64,000 bases of DNA from Acinetobacter defluvii (lineage in GTDB: Bacteria > Pseudomonadota > Gammaproteobacteria > Pseudomonadales > Moraxellaceae). The stretch covers positions 3,224,001 through 3,288,000 of the forward strand of contig NZ_CP029397.2 in NCBI RefSeq assembly GCF_001704615.3. Direction: 5' to 3'. The position numbers were made by a program, and so were the translations under genes. The notes under the pieces are model-generated. The model worked only from the letters and a program-made list of their open reading frames with translations, searched no databases and had not been told where the DNA came from. This document shows, piece after piece, positions 1-8,542 of this stretch (positions are counted from its first letter, which is position 1; the number at the start of each line of letters is the position of its first letter).

Positions 1-54
1 GTACTAAATTTTGTGCACGAATAAAGAGTTGTTTTTTTAAGTTTGAGGTCAGAC

Positions 55-903
55 TCACGAAGGTGATTCTCCACTAATAATAGGACTGTCGAGGCGATTG
101 CCCCATTCGCTCCACGCACCATCATAAGCTTGAATGTTCCAATCGAGTAATCGACCTAAGATATATGCCAATCCTGAACGATGGTGTGATTGACAATACA
201 CCACCACAGGTTGATCCAAATGAAAGCCCAATTGTTTTAAACGTTGTTGCGTGCGTTCTAAAGGATGTAATTTTAAATGATTTTGACGATTAATTGCAGT
301 ACTCCATTCAAAATGTCGTGCATTGGGAATATGACCACCACGTCTGGCTGCTAAACGTTGTCCTGTATATTCTTCTGTCGTACGACAATCCCACACTTGT
401 ACTGCACTTTGTTGTACTTTGTCTAATAATTGATCATATTTAATTCTATATTTTTCTATATTTTTAAAATCTATTTTGACCAAATTATTCACTTTTTTAA
501 ATTCTTCTACTTCCGAGGAAGTCGGTAATCCTGCGCCCAACCACGCATGAATACCGCCATTCAGCAAACTGACATTTTCAAAGCCTAAACAATGTAAATT
601 CCAAATCAAGCGTCCTGCCCATGCCCCACCTTCATCATCATAAACCACCACATGATGTGTAGGAGAAATATTCAAATAATCTATCAAGGCACGCAAACCA
701 TGTTCATCTGGCAATAAACCTGAAGCATGTTCTTCCTGACGCACCAAAAGATTTGGCTTTAAATGTAAGGTATGCGGAATATGCAGCTGTTCATAAACCG
801 AACTCCGACTCAGATCAACAATGCGTAACTGTTCATGTCCCAAATAAGGCACCAACTGTTCAGCATCAATCAACAAATCAAAATTAAAAGGTGAGGCAGT
901 CAT
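55..903 (-). CDS. Two-domain rhodanese sulfurtransferase (SseA-like)
   Basis: This is a 282-residue tandem rhodanese of the thiosulfate/3-mercaptopyruvate sulfurtransferase family, predicted to be cytoplasmic and to move sulfane sulfur from a donor to thiol acceptors. The N-terminal structural domain spans about residues 15-130 (GGIHAW near 117) and the catalytic domain about 155-280. The catalytic cysteine is C237 in VVVYCQSHHRSG. That loop differs from the CG[ST]G-type loop of mercaptopyruvate enzymes and the CRKGVT loop of thiosulfate enzymes, so the donor cannot be named. The ATG at 903 gives a normal family length, but no clear Shine-Dalgarno sequence is visible. The gene stands alone at the window edge and nothing around it points to a pathway. 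Confidence 0.85.
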   Translation of the reverse strand: MTASPFNFDLLIDAEQLVPYLGHEQLRIVDLSRSSVYEQLHIPHTLHLKPNLLVRQEEHASGLLPDEHGLRALIDYLNISPTHHVVVYDDEGGAWAGRLIWNLHCLGFENVSLLNGGIHAWLGAGLPTSSEVEEFKKVNNLVKIDFKNIEKYRIKYDQLLDKVQQSAVQVWDCRTTEEYTGQRLAARRGGHIPNARHFEWSTAINRQNHLKLHPLERTQQRLKQLGFHLDQPVVVYCQSHHRSGLAYILGRLLDWNIQAYDGAWSEWGNRLDSPIISGESPS

Positions 904-1010
904 AAGATTTTTTGAATTTTAACAGTTTATATTGATGATCTTAGCATAGTCTTTTTTACAATTTTGCTGATTTTATGCTTTTCTATAGCAAAAAATCAGC
1001 TATAGATTTT

Positions 1011-2222
1011 CTACTCAACACTTGGTTCTTGTATTTCAAAAACTTGTCGTAAATAAGCCAAGAATGTGTCATTGTCTGTCATGGTTTTTCCTGGACTATC
1101 TGAAATTTTTGCTACCGACTGACCATTACACTCCACTAATTTTAAAACAATATTCAGTGGTGTTTGCCCCATGTCATTGGTCAAGTTGGTCCCGATCCCG
1201 AAGCTGACTTGAAAACGATCTTTAAAATATTGATACAACGCCCAAGCACGCTCTAAATCTAAACCATCACTAAAGGTTAACATCTTGGTTTTGGTATCAA
1301 TTTTTAGTTTACGATAGTGCTGATAGGCTTTATCCCCCCACTCAAATGGATCACCACTATCATGGCGCAAGCCATCAAATAGCTTCGCAAAATACAAGTC
1401 AAAATCACGCAAAAAGGCATCCATTCCCACGACATCGGTCAACGCAATACCCAAATCACCACGATACTCCTGTACCCATGTTTCTAGCGCTGATTTTTGG
1501 AAATCACGCAACCGAACATCTAAGGCTTGAAATGCTTGTAAAAATTCATGTGCCATTGTACCGATTGGAAAAATTTTTAACTCTTTGGCGATCAAGACAT
1601 TACTGGTACCACGAAATACATTTGGTACCGCATCATGGAAAGTTTCAATCACATGACGTTGCCAATCTAAACTATAGCGGCGGCGTGTTCCAAAATCTGA
1701 CACCAAAAATGGCGGATCATTCGGTTGCATTTCTGCTTCATATTTCTTCATCAACGCCACTTTGGCTTGTAAACGACGTTCACCTTCCGCTAACACTGCA
1801 TCTGAACGAATACGGTGGAAATACAATTCATTGACGATTGCCAATACAAAAATTTCAAACATCATCGCTTGTACCATTGGACCTTCCACCCAAATGTCCA
1901 AACGACCTTGTTCATCGATTCCAGCTTTAATAAAGCGACGTTTTAATTGAAATAATTCTAAATAATCAACGAAATCACTTTTGATAAAACGCAAACTACG
2001 TAAATATTGTAATTCATCTTCTTTAAAGTTCAGTTGACAAAGATAATCTAGCTGTTCATTCAAATCATCTAAAATATCCGTCAATGGATACGCTGTATCT
2101 TGCAAGTTTCGGCAACGGAAATGATATACGCTGTGTGTTTGTGGGAATTTATGAAGCACCACTTGCAACATTGTAAACTTGTACAAATCCGTATCAAGCA
2201 ATGACTGAATGATGGGTTGCAT
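1011..2222 (-). CDS. pncB: Nicotinate phosphoribosyltransferase
   Basis: PncB converts nicotinate, PRPP and ATP to nicotinate mononucleotide in the Preiss-Handler NAD salvage pathway. The protein opens with the typical [14 protein letters not shown] segment and carries FGTRRRYS near the middle and the PRPP-site stretch FSDGLDLE, which together are diagnostic. I place the start at the ATG at 2222, giving 403 residues, because the family begins a few residues before SLLDTDLYK. An in-frame upstream start at 2270 would add 16 atypical residues. The only purine-rich ribosome site, GAGAGGA, lies more than 15 bases upstream of 2222, so the start is not certain. De novo NAD synthesis is represented in the same window by nadC at 44145. 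Confidence 0.93.
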   Translation of the reverse strand: MQPIIQSLLDTDLYKFTMLQVVLHKFPQTHSVYHFRCRNLQDTAYPLTDILDDLNEQLDYLCQLNFKEDELQYLRSLRFIKSDFVDYLELFQLKRRFIKAGIDEQGRLDIWVEGPMVQAMMFEIFVLAIVNELYFHRIRSDAVLAEGERRLQAKVALMKKYEAEMQPNDPPFLVSDFGTRRRYSLDWQRHVIETFHDAVPNVFRGTSNVLIAKELKIFPIGTMAHEFLQAFQALDVRLRDFQKSALETWVQEYRGDLGIALTDVVGMDAFLRDFDLYFAKLFDGLRHDSGDPFEWGDKAYQHYRKLKIDTKTKMLTFSDGLDLERAWALYQYFKDRFQVSFGIGTNLTNDMGQTPLNIVLKLVECNGQSVAKISDSPGKTMTDNDTFLAYLRQVFEIQEPSVE

Positions 2223-2530
2223 ATTTGATCCAATTAATCTGTATCCTCTCACTATAAAAACTAAATCCAAACTTGCAAATCAAAAAATAGATTATTGACT
2301 GTTTCTTTTACAAAAATCTGACGACTTTGCTGAACAGTTTCATCTTAGTTTATTTTTAAATTATTAACATATTATTATAATTAAATATTATTTAATAAAT
2401 TAAAATTAATATTCATTGAAATAAAATATTTTTTAAATTAACATTTAATGCGATATAAATGTATTTTAAAAAATACTAAAAAATACTTTTTATATTTCAA
2501 AATACAATGGGAAAATGTAGGAAAGCTATT
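2223..2530. other. AT-rich divergent intergenic region (pncB / Roadblock gene)
   Basis: About 300 bases separate the pncB start from the Roadblock/LC7 gene. The stretch 2340-2500 is almost entirely A and T, with the short direct repeat AAAAAATACT just before the downstream gene. It presumably carries promoters for both flanking genes. I see no coding sequence, hairpin terminator or recognisable operator. Confidence 0.5.
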
Positions 2531-2887
2531 ATGGCAAAACTTAATTTAGATGCATTAAATGAAATTGATGGTGTAGTTGCAGCAGCTTTAGTTGATAGTT
2601 CAAGTGGTTTAGCACTTGCTGCGATAGGATCTGGTTTGGATTTAGAACTTGCAGCAGCAGGAAATACAGAAGTTATTCGTGCAAAACGTAAAGTTGCAAA
2701 TGCATTAAAACTGAATGATAAAATTGAAGATGTTTTAATTACTTTAGGTAAGCAATATCATTTATTACGTCCATTAGATCGTAATGATGAGTTATTTTTA
2801 TATTTGGTTTTAGATCGTCAAAAATCAAACCTCGCAATGGCTCGCCATGAATTACGTGCATTTGAAAAAGAACTTGATTTTTCATAA
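2531..2887 (+). CDS. Roadblock/LC7-domain protein
   Basis: This 118-residue protein matches the Roadblock/LC7 (MglB-like) fold: an opening helix, then the strand [18 protein letters not shown], helix [15 protein letters not shown], the paired strands [18 protein letters not shown] and LFLYLVLD, and a closing helix. Such proteins dimerise and often serve as GTPase-activating or scaffolding partners of small Ras-like GTPases such as MglA. No GTPase is encoded next to it, so a role cannot be assigned. I chose the ATG at 2531 over an in-frame ATG at 2507 because AGGAAA precedes it at proper spacing and the domain starts immediately. It appears to be monocistronic and is followed by a strong terminator. 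Confidence 0.75.
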   Translation: MAKLNLDALNEIDGVVAAALVDSSSGLALAAIGSGLDLELAAAGNTEVIRAKRKVANALKLNDKIEDVLITLGKQYHLLRPLDRNDELFLYLVLDRQKSNLAMARHELRAFEKELDFS

Positions 2888-2896
2888 TGTTATTGA

Positions 2897-2930
2897 TACT
2901 GCCAGCACTTCAAAATGCTGGCAGTATTTT
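2897..2930 (+). terminator. Rho-independent terminator after Roadblock gene
   Basis: A perfect 11-bp inverted repeat, TACTGCCAGCA and TGCTGGCAGTA, with an 8-base loop is followed by a run of T. It begins 10 bases after the stop codon. Confidence 0.9.
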
Positions 2931-2970
2931 TATGTCTTTTATTAATTCAACACACTTTTCACCTTATTAT

Positions 2971-3156
2971 TCATTTGCTCACAGTATTACTTTTCAATTT
3001 TGTGGCATATTCCACACCATGCGTTTGTAAATATTCACGAATCAATTGACGCACCACTTGTGATGGCGTGATATCTTGTTGATTACATAATTCTTCAAAA
3101 GCTTTTTTCTTGACTGGGTCAATCAAAATCGTTAATCGTGCAGTTTTATTTTCCAC
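2971..3156 (-). CDS. Small ribbon-helix-helix (CopG-type) DNA-binding protein
   Basis: This 61-residue protein begins with a basic strand (TARLTILID) followed by two helices, KKKAFEELCNQQ and TPSQVVRQLIREYLQ, which is the ribbon-helix-helix layout of CopG/Arc-type repressors. It probably binds DNA as a dimer. The start is GTG at 3156, supported by AAGGA six bases upstream. Such proteins are often antitoxins, but no toxin-like gene lies on either side, so I treat it as a lone regulator of unknown target. Confidence 0.75.
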   Translation of the reverse strand: MENKTARLTILIDPVKKKAFEELCNQQDITPSQVVRQLIREYLQTHGVEYATKLKSNTVSK

Positions 3157-3638
3157 AACAGTTCCTTACCTTATTGGAGTTTATTATCATGAAATTATAA
3201 TTAAAATATTATAAAAATTCATCAAAAATTATTAGTTTCGCCTAAATACTAAACATAATATACGTTACTCTATAATATTATTACAATATATTAAACAAAC
3301 TAAACCCTATAAATATTTTTTAATTAAATTTAATAACGCTTTATTTTTAAACTTAGCACCAGTGAAATAAATTTTGTATTGATCAAAAGTATTTCATTGA
3401 TTTTTTATTTTTACATTCTATCTGTAGAGTACCCTCCTTTTTTTAAGGTGAATATTTATATATTTTAATTGGATGAATTTTCACCTTTCCCAATCAGCAG
3501 TTTGTAAATATGCGTCCTTACCAACAAAACATCGAGTTTAGGTCAGCATCACACGATCATCTAAACTGTATCCTCAGCGTAGACATAGATAAGTTTGCTA
3601 GAATTGGAATTTAGAGAATATGAAGTGGTTAAAAGGCT
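3157..3638. other. AT-rich intergenic region before dtd
   Basis: These 480 bases lie between the RHH gene and dtd, and both genes are transcribed away from them. Most of it is A/T-rich. The only structure I see is an inverted repeat, AAGGTGAA at 3445-3452 and TTCACCTT at 3480-3487, with a 27-base loop. It has no T-run on either side, so it is not an obvious terminator. No credible small ORF or known RNA motif was recognised. Confidence 0.4.
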
Positions 3639-4079
3639 ATGCGTGCGTTGTTACAACGGGTTTTAGAGGCGAAAGTTGTTGTTGATGGTGAAATAACAGG
3701 TCAAATTGAAAAAGGAATTTTAGTCTTTTTAGGTCTGGGCAAAGAAGATAACCTCGAAAAAGGTAAAAAGCTGATTGATAAAATTTTAAAATATCGTTTT
3801 TTTGATGATGAACAAGGCAAAATGGGCTGGAATGTCAGTCAAGCAGGAGGCGGAGTTTTATTGGTGTCTCAATTTACATTAATGGCACAGACTCAAAAAG
3901 GTTTACGTCCTGATTTTGGTCCTGCCATGCCGCCTGCGGAAGCTCAAGCACTCTATGAACAACTGGTTGACTATGCTCGCTCTCAGTTTAATCAAGTGCA
4001 GACAGGTATTTTTGCGGCAGATATGAAAGTGCATTTGGTCAATGATGGTCCTGTGACCTTTAATTTAGAAGTCGAATAA
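3639..4079 (+). CDS. dtd: D-aminoacyl-tRNA deacylase
   Basis: Dtd hydrolyses D-amino acids (and glycine from mischarged tRNA-Ala) off tRNA, a cytoplasmic proofreading step. The 146-residue length is standard. Both signature motifs are intact: the SQxT motif as SQFTL near residue 88 and the cross-subunit GP motif as NDGPVT near 138. AAGG just upstream supports the ATG at 3639. The gene is monocistronic and converges on the SCP2-domain gene through a shared hairpin terminator. Confidence 0.95.
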   Translation: MRALLQRVLEAKVVVDGEITGQIEKGILVFLGLGKEDNLEKGKKLIDKILKYRFFDDEQGKMGWNVSQAGGGVLLVSQFTLMAQTQKGLRPDFGPAMPPAEAQALYEQLVDYARSQFNQVQTGIFAADMKVHLVNDGPVTFNLEVE

Positions 4080-4216
4080 AATTTTTATTCGTTCGACCTT
4101 ATTTACTATAAAATTTTTTACTAGTTTAAAATCATTACTTAGTACAAGGTGAAATAAATTCAACCAGTAGTTTTGCGCTTACAAAACTTAAATTATTACA
4201 TGCTTTGCTCGCGTAT

Positions 4217-4248
4217 AAAAACTGATGTTGCTATCCAACATCAGTTTT
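4217..4248. terminator. Bidirectional terminator between dtd and SCP2 gene
   Basis: A perfect 13-bp stem, AAAACTGATGTTG and CAACATCAGTTTT, with loop CTATC sits between two convergent genes, only 7 bases from the SCP2 gene stop at 4256. T-runs occur on both strands. Confidence 0.85.
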
Positions 4249-4255
4249 AAATTTT

Positions 4256-4741
4256 TTAGAATGAGCGACCTGTCTTTTCTTTTAAGAATTGACGTGCTGA
4301 AGCAATCTTTTCTTTTACAGGTTTTGGTACTTTTGGTGGAATCAGTTTCGCAACTTGGTTAAACCACACCAATAAGCTGAAATCACCTTCCATTTTGATA
4401 CTGCCGTTTTGCATTCCTGTCATAAAAGCACTTGGATCACCTTTGACTAAAGTTTTGACACCTTGTTCGCTGTCAGCAAATTGCAGGATAAAATCTGCTT
4501 TTTCTGCATCTCCTGAAACTGATTCGATCTGACCGTTATTGACCATAATTTGACGAGCCACGCCTAGATCAGTACCGATTTGGATACGGAATTGACGATC
4601 ATGGGTCAATTCAATAAATTTCGGACTGGTACGTGCCAGTTGTTTCATACGCAATGCTAAGCCGAGTACCAATAGATCTAAAGGATCAGTACTTGCATCA
4701 ACAATAGGTAACTTTACAACGGGTATTGAAGAAAGTTTCAT
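4256..4741 (-). CDS. SCP2 sterol-binding-domain protein
   Basis: This 161-residue protein fits the SCP-2 lipid-binding fold: residues 25-135 carry the expected alternation of amphipathic strands, ending in the motif GDFSLLVWFNQVAKL. Bacterial relatives bind acyl or isoprenoid lipids, for example the UbiJ-type accessory factors, but this length and context do not match ubiJ (no ubiE/ubiB neighbours), so the ligand is unknown. No signal peptide is seen and it is predicted to be cytoplasmic. The ATG at 4741 is the only sensible start. Confidence 0.75.
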   Translation of the reverse strand: MKLSSIPVVKLPIVDASTDPLDLLVLGLALRMKQLARTSPKFIELTHDRQFRIQIGTDLGVARQIMVNNGQIESVSGDAEKADFILQFADSEQGVKTLVKGDPSAFMTGMQNGSIKMEGDFSLLVWFNQVAKLIPPKVPKPVKEKIASARQFLKEKTGRSF

Positions 4742-4841
4742 GACATTTTAGCCTGTTGTTTTAATATAAAAAATTCACTCATCATCCTAGCATAACTTGC
4801 TATTTGCAATACAAGGCTGCTAACAAAACGATACGCAGAAA

Positions 4842-4865
4842 AAGGTATATCATTCGATATACCTT
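4842..4865 (-). terminator. Hairpin terminator after small membrane protein gene
   Basis: A perfect 10-bp inverted repeat, AAGGTATATC and GATATACCTT, encloses a 4-base loop about 65 bases past the 104-residue gene. On the minus strand it runs into TTTTTC, a short U-tract, so a minus-strand terminator is the best reading. Confidence 0.65.
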
Positions 4866-4929
4866 GAAAATGTCTTTTTGGTTATTTTATTGAACGCTTA
4901 AGTCAGTTATTAGCAAGAAATATTGTTTT

Positions 4930-5244
4930 TTATTCATCTTCATAAACAGGCGTATGCTCAATATATTGGCGATTTTGGAGTGCTTTTTGTGCCATTTTAT
5001 CAGCACGCAATAGTAAAATAATCAAACCACTCATTGACACAATAATTGCCGTTAAATAACTATAAGGAATCGATAAATCAAAAAAATTCTGTACGTTAAA
5101 CCGTATCGTCTCTAATATGCCCCAGAAAGCCATCCCAGCTAACATAAATCCTAACCAATGACGATAAGGAGAGAAGAACACAGCAGTCAACGCTACGGCA
5201 ATCAGACTAAATCCAATCCATGTTGCCCATGTCGCTGTTAGCAT
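4930..5244 (-). CDS. Small inner-membrane protein, function unknown
   Basis: This 104-residue protein has three predicted transmembrane segments (about residues 6-25, 29-47 and 61-80) and a charged cytoplasmic-looking tail ending in EHTPVYEDE. I do not recognise a family. The start at 5244 is chosen because GGAGG precedes this ATG, whereas a longer reading from 5298 would add 18 unlikely residues. It stands alone with its own hairpin downstream. Confidence 0.65.
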   Translation of the reverse strand: MLTATWATWIGFSLIAVALTAVFFSPYRHWLGFMLAGMAFWGILETIRFNVQNFFDLSIPYSYLTAIIVSMSGLIILLLRADKMAQKALQNRQYIEHTPVYEDE

Positions 5245-5666
5245 AAAAACCTCCGTCAAAATGAAGCCCTCACCGTTGAAAAAGGGAGCACACCACAATT
5301 TTCATCAAGCCAATATTTTTCTTTACAATCTTACTAACGCTTATGTTGTGCATTATGGCGATTTTTTTTAGGAAAAAAATACCTATTTTTAGGTAAAACG
5401 ACACACTTTGTCGTTATATTCTTTTGTCATTACATTTTTTTATTTTTAAATTTTAGTAATTTCTAATCCGCATCAGTCTTTGCTTGTCATTACAAAAAAA
5501 TACACTGTCATTTTGTCTAAAAACAACTTTTTTCGATCTATTTCATCTATAAAGTGAATACCCACTTCCTTCACATCAAAAAGATAAAAAATATTATTTA
5601 TCAAACAAAAAAGAGCAACACAAAGCTACTCTTTTTCATCTAACTGACATCTTTTAAGGTTGCATC
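5245..5666. other. Intergenic region with short repeats
   Basis: The 420 bases upstream of the small membrane protein gene and downstream of serB are A/T-rich. They contain two copies of TTGTCATTACA at 5424-5434 and 5484-5494, exactly 60 bases apart, and a small hairpin TACCTA/TAGGTA at 5380-5395. The serB terminator occupies the right end. No ORF with a ribosome site was seen. Confidence 0.4.
5607..5637 (-). terminator. serB terminator
   Basis: AAAAAGAG and CTCTTTTT form an A/U-flanked stem around a small inner loop about 30 bases beyond the serB stop, reading into T on the minus strand. Confidence 0.7.
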
Positions 5667-6887
5667 TTAGGCACGGTTTAAATCTTTGTCATGCACGCCT
5701 AAAAGATATAAAACACCATCTAAACCCACACTAGAAATTGCCTGATTGGCGTTTTGACGCACTAAGGGTTTCGCACGGAATGCTACACCTAGACCAGCAA
5801 TAGAAAGCATCGGTAAATCATTTGCACCATCACCTACTGCAATCGCTTGTTCTAATGAAATGCCCATTTTTTCAGCCAATTCGGTCAGTAATAATGCCTT
5901 ACGTGCACCATCCACAATATGCCCTTTGACTTCGCCTGTGACCATACCATTTTGTACATCTAAAACATTGGCATGGACTTCATCAATACCGAGTTTTGCT
6001 TGTAAATATTCAGCAAAATATTGAAAGCCACCTGACAAAATCGCAGTTTTATAACCCAGTGATTTTAAGGTTCTGATCAAACGCTCAGCACCCTCTGTCA
6101 CCGTTAAGCGTTCTGCAATTTTAGGGAGAACAGAAGCATCTAAACCTTTCAGTAAAGCAACACGGGCACGGAAACTTTGTTGAAAATCAAGCTCACCTTG
6201 CATGGCACGTTCAGTAATTTCGGCAACTTGATCACCTACTCCTGCTTCAATGGCAAGCTCATCAATCACTTCTTGTTCGATCAACGTAGAGTCCATATCA
6301 AAACAGACTAAACGGCGATTACGACGGTAAGCATTGTCCTCTTGTACTGCAACGTCAATACTCGACTCCGCAGATAAACGCAAACATGCAGCACGCATCG
6401 CTGCTGCATCGAGCATTTGACCACTTAGGCCAAACTGAACACACGAACGTTTAGGCTCATTTTCCTGCCCATTTCGCTCTGGTCGACCAGAAAGTCGAGT
6501 GACTGTTTCGATATTGAAACCTTGACTAGACACAATATTTGTTACTGCTTGTAAATGTGCAGCCGTCAGTTCAGGTGCTAAAGCCGTTACAATATAACGG
6601 GTTCTGCCTCCTTCACTCACCCATTGATCATATTCCGCACCCGCAATCGGTTTAAAACGAACGGTTAATCCGATATCGTGTGCTAAAATAAGGATATCTT
6701 TCATGGCTAAAGCCGTGGCGGTTTGGTCATCTGACGAAACCACAATCCCTAAAGTCAATTGGTTATGAATGACTGCCTGCCCTACATCTAATATTTGCAA
6801 AGAATGTACGGACAACACTTGCATTAATCGAGTAAACTGATTGGGTTGGTCAGGTCCTAAAAATGATATAAGAATGATTTCTCGCAT
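5667..6887 (-). CDS. serB: Phosphoserine phosphatase with N-terminal ACT domains
   Basis: SerB removes phosphate from phosphoserine in the last step of serine synthesis. The C-terminal HAD domain starts at DMDSTLIEQ (residues 197-205; D197 nucleophile, D199 acid/base) and continues to the metal-binding GDGANDLPML near residue 350. The first 180 residues form regulatory ACT-type domains (IILISFLGPDQP at the start), giving the long 406-residue form seen in Acinetobacter and Pseudomonas. It is transcribed divergently from ahpA/ytjB, the same neighbour pair as in enterobacteria. Confidence 0.96.
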   Translation of the reverse strand: MREIILISFLGPDQPNQFTRLMQVLSVHSLQILDVGQAVIHNQLTLGIVVSSDDQTATALAMKDILILAHDIGLTVRFKPIAGAEYDQWVSEGGRTRYIVTALAPELTAAHLQAVTNIVSSQGFNIETVTRLSGRPERNGQENEPKRSCVQFGLSGQMLDAAAMRAACLRLSAESSIDVAVQEDNAYRRNRRLVCFDMDSTLIEQEVIDELAIEAGVGDQVAEITERAMQGELDFQQSFRARVALLKGLDASVLPKIAERLTVTEGAERLIRTLKSLGYKTAILSGGFQYFAEYLQAKLGIDEVHANVLDVQNGMVTGEVKGHIVDGARKALLLTELAEKMGISLEQAIAVGDGANDLPMLSIAGLGVAFRAKPLVRQNANQAISSVGLDGVLYLLGVHDKDLNRA

Positions 6888-6964
6888 GAATTGACTCGGG
6901 TCTGAGCTACAACTATTGTTAGAATCATAATCGAAATCGAATATTTTTTCTTTGGAAGTTTACG

Positions 6965-8254
6965 TTGAATGCGCCAAGACAAGGGCTATTTGCTAGCCTA
7001 CTGATTATAAGTTTTGCTTTACATACCTTTTTGTTGGTAATTGCAACAACTCATCAACTTAATGAGAACCGCGCAAGCCAAGGTCAACTCATGACCAGTC
7101 AATTGGTTGCGGACAGCCTTTCTGAACTTGAACCAGCCAATACGGTGTCACTGGCATTACTGGCAAATCGCTATGCGACCAATCCAAGTGTAGCCTCTAT
7201 TCGGATTTTAGATGCTCAAAAACAAGTGCTTGCAACCAGCGGTTTAGCCAAAACTCGTCAAGGTGAAGTCTTTGTTCGTGATGCACTGCAAAATGAGAAA
7301 AAAGTCGGTAGTATCGAAATCACCCTCATTAAGCCAAGTATTGGTGAAATTTTAAGAACCCAATGGTTGGCAATTTTAGTTTCGTTCATCATTCATGGTC
7401 TAGTTTGGCTAGCATATCGTGCCATTGCACGTCCAACACGCAGTGAATTACTTACACGTTTAAACAAAGAAGCACGCTTAAAACATGAAATTCAACAACT
7501 CATGGAAGCTTTAGAAGCTGAAAAAGCCGATAAGACTTTGGCAATTGCCCAAATCAAACAACAAGCCAATAAGCCCAAACCATTAAAAGTTGAGTTACCA
7601 GTCGAATTTGATAAAGAACAAGCCGCACTTGCACTCAATATTCAGTATTACGATCCAAAACAATTGATGAATACCGTTAGCCAATCTGTGTCTGTGCCAT
7701 ATTTTAATTTATGCCAAATTTTCTTAAATAAAAGTATTGAACTCTCAGCACAACACTTCAAACTTAATTCTAAAGATTTCATTGTTCATCAAGAGTTTAA
7801 TCAACAAGGTGCTTTACTGACCATTGCTGCGGACAAACCGAATGCTGCACATTGTATTTTAATGATTGGCTCTGTTTTCCAACTGTTATCAGATGTTTTA
7901 TATAAGCGTTATCGTGAAGACAAACGTTTTGTGCTACAAACTCGCTGTGCCGTGACCACTGAAGTTGAAGCCATGCAACTTGATGCCATGCAAGCGGCTG
8001 ATCGTCTAACTCATCATCTGATTGCCAAAGAAATGGCTTTGTATTTGAGTAATGATTTACTCAAACAAATTGGTGAAAATTACCAGTTGGTGTCAATGCC
8101 AAACCCGACCAATGTTCTGACTCGACATGCCTTTATGATCAATGGCATGAATGCAGAATCTGCTGAACTTGCACAAAATCTGCGTACTGAAATTTTAAAA
8201 GGTAAAAAGAAAAATACCGCCTCTAATGATAATACGCGTGTTTCAGTTTCATAA
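6965..8254 (+). CDS. AhpA/YtjB (Smp) family membrane protein
   Basis: This 429-residue protein has an N-terminal membrane anchor (residues 8-28), a periplasmic segment to about 130, a second membrane helix near 135-152, then a cytoplasmic coiled-coil-rich region (about 165-205) and a C-terminal domain. That layout, and a position divergent from serB, match the AhpA/YtjB family. Its molecular role is poorly defined; a link to haemolysin expression has been proposed in Pseudomonas (from memory). The start is a TTG at 6965 with GGAAG six bases upstream. The next in-frame ATG would cut off the first membrane helix, so TTG is favoured. Confidence 0.8.
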   Translation: MNAPRQGLFASLLIISFALHTFLLVIATTHQLNENRASQGQLMTSQLVADSLSELEPANTVSLALLANRYATNPSVASIRILDAQKQVLATSGLAKTRQGEVFVRDALQNEKKVGSIEITLIKPSIGEILRTQWLAILVSFIIHGLVWLAYRAIARPTRSELLTRLNKEARLKHEIQQLMEALEAEKADKTLAIAQIKQQANKPKPLKVELPVEFDKEQAALALNIQYYDPKQLMNTVSQSVSVPYFNLCQIFLNKSIELSAQHFKLNSKDFIVHQEFNQQGALLTIAADKPNAAHCILMIGSVFQLLSDVLYKRYREDKRFVLQTRCAVTTEVEAMQLDAMQAADRLTHHLIAKEMALYLSNDLLKQIGENYQLVSMPNPTNVLTRHAFMINGMNAESAELAQNLRTEILKGKKKNTASNDNTRVSVS

Positions 8255-8274
8255 ATTTGTATAAGCTCAGCTCA

Positions 8275-8303
8275 AAAGCACTTTTAAAATAAAGTGCTTT
8301 TTT
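8275..8303 (+). terminator. Terminator after ahpA/ytjB-like gene
   Basis: AAAGCACTTT and AAAGTGCTTT form a perfect 10-bp stem with a 6-base loop, followed by T residues, 20 bases after the stop codon. Confidence 0.85.
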
Positions 8304-8542
8304 ATGGATATCTATTTTTATCATATTGGATAATAAAATTTTGCTAAACATCTGCTGAACAATTAAGCGAAATTGCCATAAAAATACAAGCACATACTTT
8401 CCATTTAGCTATAGCCTTGTGTATAACTATGTTTCTCAAAGGAATATGATAAGCATAGGCAAAACACCATAAAACACGGTAGACTATGCCCCAATGAATT
8501 AAATGAAAATGTCACATAGACAGAACAAAAAGGTGAAGCTTG

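Noticed and set aside
1346..1834. 162-codon open frame on the plus strand inside pncB
   Set aside because: It is antisense to a well-conserved gene, has His/Thr-rich composition typical of a complementary frame, and lacks a ribosome site.
2971..3156. Toxin-antitoxin pair based on the RHH protein
   Set aside because: No toxin-like small gene overlaps or adjoins it; the flanks are a terminator and a non-coding stretch.
3445..3487. Terminator from the AAGGTGAA/TTCACCTT inverted repeat
   Set aside because: The loop is long and no T-run follows; no gene ends into it, since both neighbours are transcribed away.
8304..8542. FMN riboswitch upstream of ribB
   Set aside because: The conserved RFN sequence blocks and multi-stem layout could not be found; only an ordinary A/T-rich leader is visible.
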